Shown here one piece after another: positions 12,746 through 17,960 of a stretch of 17,960 nt of DNA; the stretch's first letter is position 1, and each line of letters opens with the position of its first letter. The notes beneath the pieces were generated by a model. The model was given only the letters and a program-made list of their open reading frames with translations, ran no database searches and was not told the DNA's origin. The stretch spans positions 1-17,960 of the forward strand of contig CAKQGD010000038.1 of NCBI GenBank assembly GCA_934232845.1, given 5' to 3'. The stretch is from an uncultured Oscillospiraceae bacterium (GTDB lineage: Bacteria > Bacillota > Clostridia > Oscillospirales > Ruminococcaceae). Both the position numbers and the translations under genes were made by a program.

Positions 12746-14080
12746 TCACTTATTATTGATGTTTTTAATCAGATCGTCGATGGTATTTTTAAAGTGCGCG
12801 TTCTGCTCGGTCATTTTCTGCACCTGTTTAAGGGCATAGACGACAGTGGAATGATCGCGCCCGCCGAATTCCTCGCCGATCGCCTCCGTCGACATCTGCG
12901 TGACCTCGCGCACGACGTGCATAGCGACCTGACGTGCGAGGGATACATGGGCAGTGCGGCGGTTGGAGCGTATGTCCTGCGGAGAAACCTCGTAGTACCG
13001 CGACACCTCGTTGATGATATGCTCAACCGTGACGGAGACAGGCTGGCTGTCGTTGAGAATATCCCGGATTGCGCTCTGCGCGATGGAAATGGACGGAGAA
13101 ATATTCGCCAAGAGTTTGTACGCCTTGATTTTTTTCACCGTGCCCTCTAATTGGCGGATATTTGTCTTGAGACGGTTGGCAATATAATCCACAACGTCGT
13201 CGGGCAGATCGATGCCGAGCAGCTCGGCTTTTCTGCGGATGATTGCCGAGCGGGTTTCATAATCCGGCGGCTGCACGTCCGCCAGAAGTCCCATTTCAAA
13301 GCGGGTGCGCAGCCGGTCCTCAAGGGTTTTGATTTCCTTGGGGGGGCGGTCGCTCGTCAGCACGATCTGCTTGCCGGATTCGTACAGGGCGTTGAAGGTG
13401 TGAAAAAATTCCTCCTGTGTGCTTTCCTTGCCGCTGATAAACTGAATATCGTCCACCAGCAGAATGTCTGCCTGACGGTATTTGTTGTGAAACGCTACGG
13501 TTGTTTTCTTTCCGATGGCGTCCACCAGCTCGTTGGTAAAGTCCTCTCCCTTGATGTAGATGATTTTAAATTCCGGCCGGGTGCGGGCGATTTCGTCGCA
13601 GATGGCGCAGAGCAGATGCGTTTTGCCCAGACCGGAGTCGCCGTAGATAAACAGGGGGTTATAGGCCTCGGCCGGATGCTCTGCAACGGCGAGACTCGCC
13701 GCGTGGGCAAATTTGTTGGAAGCGCCCACGATAAAGGTAGAGAAAGTATAGGCGTATTCTCCGCCGGAGGAGGGTCCGGGTTCCGGCTCGGCAGCCTCGG
13801 GCTGGCTTTCCTGCTCGAGCGCGCGGCGGCTGCTCTCGCGGCTTTTGATGGTGATCTCGACAGGAAAACCCATCACCTCTTCAAACGCCTGACCGAGCAG
13901 ATCCAGGTAACGTGATTCCAAAATGGTTTTGAGAATGTCTTTTTCCGTTACGATGACGGCGCTCGTGTGGTCGATATGCTCGCATTCGAGCTCGCGGATC
14001 CACAGGTTATAGGGGCTTTCCGGCATTTGATGCCGGCAGTATTCCTTGACAAGGGAAAACATTTCAGTTGTCAGTTCCAA
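12746..14080 (-). CDS. dnaA: Chromosomal replication initiator DnaA
   Basis: DnaA (444 aa) binds DnaA boxes at oriC, melts the origin and helps load the helicase. Domain I covers about 1-80, followed by a short variable linker II (about 81-107, rich in Glu/Pro/Ser). The AAA+ domain III has Walker A GDSGLGKT (147-154), Walker B LLVDD (207-211), sensor I TSD (242-244), RTRFEMG (258-264) and RQLEG (309-313). Domain IV has the DNA-binding signature GGRDHSTVVYA (406-416). The start is TTG 14080, with GGAGGT 8 nt upstream; the first ATG, six codons in, is too far from that site. An extended -10 promoter and a DnaA-box-like site lie upstream (14148-14186), suggesting autoregulation. Confidence 0.98.
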   Translation of the reverse strand: MELTTEMFSLVKEYCRHQMPESPYNLWIRELECEHIDHTSAVIVTEKDILKTILESRYLDLLGQAFEEVMGFPVEITIKSRESSRRALEQESQPEAAEPEPGPSSGGEYAYTFSTFIVGASNKFAHAASLAVAEHPAEAYNPLFIYGDSGLGKTHLLCAICDEIARTRPEFKIIYIKGEDFTNELVDAIGKKTTVAFHNKYRQADILLVDDIQFISGKESTQEEFFHTFNALYESGKQIVLTSDRPPKEIKTLEDRLRTRFEMGLLADVQPPDYETRSAIIRRKAELLGIDLPDDVVDYIANRLKTNIRQLEGTVKKIKAYKLLANISPSISIAQSAIRDILNDSQPVSVTVEHIINEVSRYYEVSPQDIRSNRRTAHVSLARQVAMHVVREVTQMSTEAIGEEFGGRDHSTVVYALKQVQKMTEQNAHFKNTIDDLIKNINNK

Positions 14081-14147
14081 GGGGAGACACCTCCGATAAA
14101 TAAAAGACGCTTCTTTTTATAAAAAAGGGCGAAAAATTTCTTCCTAC

Positions 14148-14176
14148 AGTATAGCACAAAATCATCCTTCTATCAA
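14148..14176 (-). promoter_or_regulatory. dnaA promoter
   Basis: On the minus strand TTGATA (14171-14176) and TATACT (14148-14153) are separated by 17 bp, and the -10 is preceded by TGC (extended -10). The predicted start is near 14141, leaving a leader of about 60 nt before the dnaA TTG. It faces away from the rpmH promoter about 160 bp to the right. Confidence 0.8.
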
Positions 14177-14177
14177 G

Positions 14178-14186
14178 TTCTCCACA
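14178..14186 (+). promoter_or_regulatory. DnaA-box-like site at the dnaA promoter
   Basis: TTCTCCACA differs from the consensus DnaA box TTATCCACA at one position. It begins 1 bp upstream of the -35 hexamer of the dnaA promoter, where bound DnaA could block or modulate RNA polymerase. It is the best box-like match seen in the dnaA-rpmH intergenic region; no cluster of boxes was found there. Confidence 0.5.
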
Positions 14187-14332
14187 GAAAAACAGGCAAG
14201 CCATATATAATAGGAAAGAAAACAAAGAAAAAATCGAGGCGCACTCTTTTTTTATTTTCATAAAAAAGAAAAAGAGAGAACAGAGGTTTCTTCAAAAAGG
14301 CCGTTTCCCCGCCGAAAAAAGGCAAAAGGTTC

Positions 14333-14362
14333 TTGACTTTGCATAGATCTCTACGGTATAAT
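14333..14362 (+). promoter_or_regulatory. rpmH operon promoter
   Basis: TTGACT (14333-14338) and a perfect TATAAT (14357-14362) are separated by 18 bp. Transcription would start near 14369, giving a leader of about 33 nt that contains the AAGGAGG site of rpmH. It probably drives rpmH, rnpA, yidD and possibly yidC and jag. Confidence 0.85.
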
Positions 14363-14401
14363 CTTACGTTGAAAGGTTATCCCTGAAAGGAGGGGTTTGG
14401 A

Positions 14402-14536
14402 ATGCTGAGAACTTACCAGCCCAAAAAGCTCCAGCGCAAGAAGGAGCATGGTTTCCGCAAGAGAATGAAGACGAGAAACGGCAGAAAGGTTCTGGCTCGT
14501 CGCCGCGCAAAGGGCAGAGCCCACCTCACGTACTGA
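14402..14536 (+). CDS. rpmH: Ribosomal protein bL34
   Basis: A 44-aa, strongly basic protein of the large ribosomal subunit. It carries the family pattern TYQPKKLQRKKEHGFRKRM and RNGRKVLARRRAKGRAHLTY at normal full length. The ATG at 14402 follows AGGAGG by 8-9 nt. It is the first gene right of the dnaA intergenic region, as in most bacteria. Confidence 0.98.
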   Translation: MLRTYQPKKLQRKKEHGFRKRMKTRNGRKVLARRRAKGRAHLTY

Positions 14537-14542
14537 GAACAC

Positions 14543-14590
14543 GAAAGGGCTACAATGGAGATTCATTGTGGCCTTTCTTTCTGTTTTCTC
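14543..14590 (+). terminator. Terminator-like hairpin between rpmH and rnpA
   Basis: GAAAGGGCTACAATG (14543-14557) pairs with CATTGTGGCCTTTC (14564-14577) around a 6-nt loop, with one wobble and one bulge. TTTCTGTTTTC follows. It begins 6 bp after the rpmH stop. Partial termination here would give more rpmH mRNA than rnpA mRNA from the shared promoter. Confidence 0.75.
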
Positions 14591-14621
14591 AAGCTTTGGC
14601 GGAAAGAAGGACAAGCGGGCC

Positions 14622-14966
14622 ATGCCCAAAACGATCTCTTTGAACCGAAATGCCGATTTCAGGCGGCTGTACCGCAGGCCCGCCCTTATTTCACCTGTCC
14701 TGATCGTCTATGTAGGAAAAAACCGCCTCGGCGTCAACCGCGTCGGCATCACCACCAGCAAAAAAATCGGAAAGGCGCACGACCGCAACCGCGCCCGCCG
14801 TGTCATCCGCGAGGCGTACCGCCTTCTTTCTTCGCGGCTGCCCGCACAGGGCGGCCTTGATTTCGTATTTGTCGCGCGGGTGAGAACCACCCTCTGCCCG
14901 ATGCAGGAGGTAAAGCGCGCTATGAAAAAGCTTCTTGCCCCGTATCTTGGAGAGCCGCCGTGCTGA
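14622..14966 (+). CDS. rnpA: Ribonuclease P protein component
   Basis: RnpA (114 aa) is the protein cofactor that helps the RNase P RNA cut 5' leaders from pre-tRNAs. The signature RNR-type helix DRNRARRVIREAYR is present, as are SLNRNADFRRLYRR near the N-terminus and a GITTSKKIGKA strand. The start ATG 14622 gives the usual N-terminus; AAGGA lies about 10-11 nt upstream. An earlier GTG at 14568 falls inside the hairpin and is unlikely. The stop overlaps yidD by 7 nt. Confidence 0.97.
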   Translation: MPKTISLNRNADFRRLYRRPALISPVLIVYVGKNRLGVNRVGITTSKKIGKAHDRNRARRVIREAYRLLSSRLPAQGGLDFVFVARVRTTLCPMQEVKRAMKKLLAPYLGEPPC

Positions 14967-15244
14967 GACGGCTGTTTCTTTGGCTGATTCGCCTCTATCA
15001 GCGGGGAATTTCTCCCTATACGCAGCCGCACTGCAATTATGTTCCCACCTGCTCGGCCTACGCGGCCGAGGCGATTCGCCGCCACGGCGCGGTCAAGGGA
15101 ACTGTTTTAGCCGTCTGGCGTCTGCTGCGGTGCAATCCGTTTTCCAGAGGCGGGTACGACCCGGTTCCCGACCACTTCACCCTCCGAAGGGAATATAAGG
15201 TCTACGCCCTTGCGCCGAGGTTTTCTTTTTTGAAAAAGAAATAA
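14960..15244 (+). CDS. yidD: Membrane protein insertion efficiency factor YidD
   Basis: YidD (94 aa) is a small, membrane-associated, basic protein thought to aid YidC-dependent insertion. Family motifs are YQRGISPYTQPHCNYVPTCSAYA, with its paired cysteines, and RLLRCNPFSRGGYDPVPDHF. The start is GTG 14960 with GGAG 7 nt upstream, inside the end of rnpA, so translation is probably coupled. The C-terminus (about 75-94) is a basic, variable tail. Confidence 0.96.
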   Translation: MLRRLFLWLIRLYQRGISPYTQPHCNYVPTCSAYAAEAIRRHGAVKGTVLAVWRLLRCNPFSRGGYDPVPDHFTLRREYKVYALAPRFSFLKKK

Positions 15245-15325
15245 GCCTCGGCAAATTGACATGCCTAGCAGAAAGGAATTTCCGAAAGTCCTTTTGTATG
15301 AGAAAAATGCTTTGGAGGAAGCACT

Positions 15326-16417
15326 ATGCTGAAATTATTTTCCCCGATCGGATCCCTGTTCGGATGGCTGATGTATCAGATCAACGGCCTGACGCACAAC
15401 TATGGCCTGACGCTGATTCTGTTTACCATTCTGGTCAAGCTGCTGATGGTGCCGCTGGGCATCAAGCAGCAGAAAGGTGTAATCGCCAACGCCCGGATGC
15501 AGCCCAAAATGGCCGCCATTCAAAAAATGTACGGCAACAACCGCGAACGCTACGGCGTCGAGCTGCAGAAGCTTTATCAGGAAGAGCATTTTTCTCCTTT
15601 TTCCTCCTGTCTGCCGACGCTGATTATGTTTCCGATTCTGTTTGGCCTGCTCGATGTGATCTATTATCCGCTCAAACACATGCTGCGCATGTCGGCGGAT
15701 CAGATCCAGAAGGCCATCGAAATCGCGAAAACTGTCCTCGGAGCGGACAACCTGAACCGTTATTCCAATGAGATCAGCGTCCTGAACGCCGTGAAAATCA
15801 ACCCGCAGGCGTTTGCCGACGGCCTCGGCGCCGAAACCGCCGCGATTATGCAGGACTTTGATTTTACGATGTTCGGCCTGCCGCTTGGCGAGACGCCGAC
15901 CATGACCCCCGGCGGAAAAGCGATGGGTCTTTACATTGTGCTGCTTCTGATTCCGATTTTGTCCGGTCTGTTCGCGTATTTGATGGGACGGCTGAGCATG
16001 AAAAACACGTCCGCTCCGGCGGAGGGCTCCGCAGGCGCGATGACCAACATGATGATCTGGATGATGCCCCTGATGAGCGTGTGGATTTCCTTTATGGTTC
16101 CCGCGGGTGTGGGTATCTACTGGCTGCTTTCGAACGTTCTTTCTTATATCCAGCAGATTATTTTGAATAAGGTAATGAATCCCGCCGAGGAGATCGCCAA
16201 GGCCAAGGCCGCCGCCGAAGCGCAGAAGGAGGCTGACCGTCAGGCCCGCATCGAGGCGAAAAAGCGCGCCCGGGAAGAGGCCCTCGCGAGAGGGGGAGCC
16301 GAGGATCCCGCCTCTGCCTCGGAAAAGGAAAAGAACCGCCAAAAGATCGCCGAAGCCCGCCGCCGCATGGCGGAGAAATACGGCGAGGAATATAAAGAGC
16401 CGAAAAATGAAAAATAA
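15326..16417 (+). CDS. yidC: Membrane protein insertase YidC/Oxa1 family
   Basis: YidC (363 aa) inserts and folds membrane proteins, alone or with Sec. There is no large extracytoplasmic domain, as is usual in Gram-positives, and no lipobox. Membrane segments lie near 27-46, 95-115, 198-220, 242-258 and 262-281. A cytoplasmic helical region (about 47-92) follows the first. The hydrophilic-groove position in the first core helix is Lys (K38 in TILVKLLMVPL), where Bacillus proteins have Arg. An insert of about 80 residues (116-197) precedes the third helix. The C-tail (282-363) is charged, Ala/Glu/Lys/Arg-rich and probably helical, suited to ribosome contact. ATG 15326 follows GGAGG by 7 nt. 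Confidence 0.96.
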   Translation: MLKLFSPIGSLFGWLMYQINGLTHNYGLTLILFTILVKLLMVPLGIKQQKGVIANARMQPKMAAIQKMYGNNRERYGVELQKLYQEEHFSPFSSCLPTLIMFPILFGLLDVIYYPLKHMLRMSADQIQKAIEIAKTVLGADNLNRYSNEISVLNAVKINPQAFADGLGAETAAIMQDFDFTMFGLPLGETPTMTPGGKAMGLYIVLLLIPILSGLFAYLMGRLSMKNTSAPAEGSAGAMTNMMIWMMPLMSVWISFMVPAGVGIYWLLSNVLSYIQQIILNKVMNPAEEIAKAKAAAEAQKEADRQARIEAKKRAREEALARGGAEDPASASEKEKNRQKIAEARRRMAEKYGEEYKEPKNEK

Positions 16418-16430
16418 GGAGGGGAACCGT

Positions 16431-17447
16431 ATGAAAAAGGAAGTTCTCGCCGAAGGACGCAGCGTGGAAGAAGCGCTTGACAAAGCCTGCGCAGAGCTGG
16501 GAATCCGCCGCGGCGTCGATGATTACGAGCATGAAATTGTAGATATGCCCTCAAAGGGTTTTCTGGGCATCGGTTCAAAGCCCGCGCGCGTGCGCGTCTG
16601 GATTGAGATCCCCGAGAAGAAAAAGGCGCCCGCTTCCGAAAGAAGAGAGGAGCCTGTAAAATTCCAGAAGCCCGCCGCGAAACCCGCGCCTGCCCGTCCG
16701 GCTCCCCAGCCAGCCGCCCCCGTGCGGGAGACGGCGTCGGCCGTTTCTGCCGCCCCGCAGGAGGAAGCGCCCGCGAAGCCGATCGATTTCGGCAATAAAC
16801 CCAAGCTGGTAGAAGAATATGTCGGCGGCATGGTCGCTGCGATGAAAATCGACGGCGCGAAGGTCTCGGTGATGACCGAGGGACAGTCTATCCATGTACA
16901 GATCGACGGCGACGAGGCCGGCGTGACGATCGGCCGCCGCGGCGAAACGCTCGACGCGATTCAGTATCTGACGGGCCTTGCCGCTAACCGCGGCGAGGGA
17001 GATTTCGCCCGTGTGGTGGTGGATTCCGGCACTTACCGCGACAAGCGCCGCCGCACACTTGAGCAGCTTGCGAAAAAGCTTGCGAACAATGCGGTGCGCA
17101 CCGGCCGCGGCACAACGCTTGAGCCGATGAATCCCTATGAGCGGCGCATCATCCATGCGGCGGTGGCACAGGTCGAGGGTGCGACAAGCTCCTCGGTCGG
17201 CGAAGAGCCGAACCGCTGTGTGGTGATCAGCTCGACCAATCCCCGCCCGCCGCGCGACGGAGACCGCCCCTACGATAACCGCGGACGCGGCGGCAGAGGC
17301 GGCCGCGACGACCGCAGAGGAGGGCGCCCGGGACGTGACGGCAGAGGACGCCGCCCCAAGCCCGAGCCCTATCACGAGAGCGGAACCCGCGAGGTCGCTC
17401 CCGCCGAGGCGAAGGATCATACCCTCTACGGCAAGGTAGAGATTTGA
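16431..17447 (+). CDS. khpB: RNA-binding protein KhpB/Jag
   Basis: KhpB, also called Jag or EloR (338 aa), is a cytoplasmic RNA-binding protein tied to cell elongation and envelope control, regularly next to yidC. The Jag-N domain (about 1-60) has SKGFLGIGSKPARV. A Pro/Ala-rich linker spans about 65-118. The KH domain (about 125-200) has the GxxG loop IGRRGE (167-172). The R3H domain has R238 and H242 in NPYERRIIHA. After it come an unusual RG/RGG-rich stretch (about 284-308) and a short conserved-looking end, LYGKVEI. The ATG at 16431 has GGAGG 8 nt upstream; the frame opens at 16407, but that overlaps yidC and has no site. It lies 13 bp after yidC. Confidence 0.96.
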   Translation: MKKEVLAEGRSVEEALDKACAELGIRRGVDDYEHEIVDMPSKGFLGIGSKPARVRVWIEIPEKKKAPASERREEPVKFQKPAAKPAPARPAPQPAAPVRETASAVSAAPQEEAPAKPIDFGNKPKLVEEYVGGMVAAMKIDGAKVSVMTEGQSIHVQIDGDEAGVTIGRRGETLDAIQYLTGLAANRGEGDFARVVVDSGTYRDKRRRTLEQLAKKLANNAVRTGRGTTLEPMNPYERRIIHAAVAQVEGATSSSVGEEPNRCVVISSTNPRPPRDGDRPYDNRGRGGRGGRDDRRGGRPGRDGRGRRPKPEPYHESGTREVAPAEAKDHTLYGKVEI

Positions 17448-17458
17448 TTTTAGATGAG

Positions 17459-17500
17459 ACGGGGAGTGCCGTGTTTCGGCAGCTCCCCGTTTTCGGCTTT
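17459..17500 (+). terminator. Terminator after khpB/jag
   Basis: ACGGGGAG plus TGCCG pair with CGGCA and CTCCCCGT (17459-17490), with one bulged G and a 5-nt loop. TTTTCGGCTTT follows. It lies 11 bp after the stop and would end the rpmH-jag operon. Confidence 0.88.
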
Positions 17501-17621
17501 AGAGCCGCATAAAAGTTGCCGGGAAAGTTTTTTACAACTACAAAAGACGATAGTGAAAAACAAGTTTTTTTAAAGAAAAATCACCTTCGCTCCCCCGAAA
17601 AAAGCAGCGGAGAAGAGTTTG

Positions 17622-17960
17622 CCCGTTCGGCTTGATCGCCCGCAGGGCGCGCCGCACGGGTTTTCCCGCTTGTGGTGCCCGAAAAAACCTTTGCGCTGTT
17701 CGCTTGCTCGGTTTTTTCGACCACTGCGCTCTCAGTCGTTCGGCTTGATCGCCCGCAGGGCGCGCCGCACGGGTTTTCCCGCTTGTGGTGCCCGAAAAAA
17801 CCTTTGCGCTGTTCGCTTGCTCGGTTTTTTCGACCACTGCGCTCTCAGTCGTTCGGCTTGATCGCCCGCAGGGCGCGCCGCACGGGTTTTCCCGCTTGTG
17901 GTGCCCGAAAAAACCTTCGCGCTGTTCGCTTGCTCGGTTTTTTCGACCACTGCGCTCTCA
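17622..17960 (-). repeat. Three tandem 113-bp structured repeats, reverse orientation
   Basis: Units at 17622-17734, 17735-17847 and 17848-17960 repeat with an exact 113-bp period. On the minus strand each has the TGAGAGCGC linker, the AAGCGAACAGCGC loop and the CGCGCCCTGCGGGCG hairpin seen in the left arrays. Stem 2 here is GTGGT/ACCAC outside (17672-17676 with 17720-17724) and CGAAAAAACC/GGTTTTTTCG inside (17680-17689 with 17710-17719). That is a third compensated version. The last unit reaches the window edge, so the array probably continues. The 120 bp before it (17501-17621) contain nothing recognisable. Confidence 0.92.

Noticed and set aside
13181..13191. DnaA-box-like TAATCCACA inside dnaA
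   Set aside because: A single one-mismatch site within coding sequence is expected by chance and shows no clustering.
14246..14268. AT-rich inverted repeat between dnaA and rpmH as origin or terminator
   Set aside because: It is a low-complexity T/A run (CTTTTTTTAT with ATAAAAAAG) with a bulge; no boxes or gene end lie next to it.
15257..15301. Promoter before yidC (TTGACA at 15257)
   Set aside because: No acceptable -10 lies at 16-18 bp; the gene is more likely read from the rpmH promoter.
15335..16483. Long open frame antisense to yidC (382 codons)
   Set aside because: It is the GC-rich shadow of yidC; its composition is His/Arg/Gln-rich and it has no family motif. Similar antisense frames over gyrA, gyrB, dnaA, jag and the kinase were rejected for the same reason.
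17538..17950. Open frames in the right repeat array on both strands
   Set aside because: They are tandem copies of the same short peptide produced by the 113-bp period, without starts or sites supporting translation.

Overview
This window is the chromosomal replication-origin region of a Gram-positive bacterium, most likely a Clostridia member of the Oscillospirales/Ruminococcaceae type. That placement is inferred from gene order (rpmH-rnpA-yidD-yidC-jag on one side; dnaA-dnaN-yaaA-recF-remB-gyrB-gyrA on the other), RemB/DUF370, a YidC without a large periplasmic domain, strong GGAGG ribosome-binding sites with frequent TTG/GTG starts, and two Firmicutes-type parS sites. No species-level assignment is possible from sequence alone.

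Layout. Positions 1-780 are non-coding and repeat-rich. Positions 781-2975 (minus strand) hold a two-component system (OmpR-family regulator, then histidine kinase) that ends in a terminator. Positions 2976-4162 hold a parS site and a dense array of 113-bp structured repeats. Positions 4163-4500 hold a small membrane protein gene, a hairpin and a second parS. Positions 4507-14080 are the leftward replication gene cluster, read dnaA > lipoprotein > dnaN > yaaA > recF > remB > gyrB > gyrA, with short gaps or ATGA/GTGA-type overlaps at several junctions. The divergent region 14081-14401 carries clear dnaA and rpmH promoters. Positions 14402-17447 are the rightward cluster rpmH, rnpA, yidD, yidC, jag/khpB, closed by a terminator at 17459-17500. 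Positions 17622-17960 are three more 113-bp repeats in the opposite orientation.

How the genes work together. DnaA, the clamp DnaN, RecF and gyrase start, sustain and relax replication. The parS sites are where ParB would load to segregate the new origins; parA/parB themselves are outside the window. RnpA matures tRNAs, YidC/YidD support membrane protein insertion, and KhpB/Jag is an RNA-binding regulator of the cell envelope.

The most unusual parts are: (i) a 113-bp repeat in exact-period tandem arrays whose predicted stems change by paired compensatory substitutions between copies; (ii) a lipoprotein gene inserted between dnaA and dnaN, next to a candidate unwinding element with DnaA-trio-like triplets; (iii) two parS sites bracketing the repeat array; and (iv) a valine at the main quinolone-contact position of GyrA. 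Both window ends lie inside the repeats.
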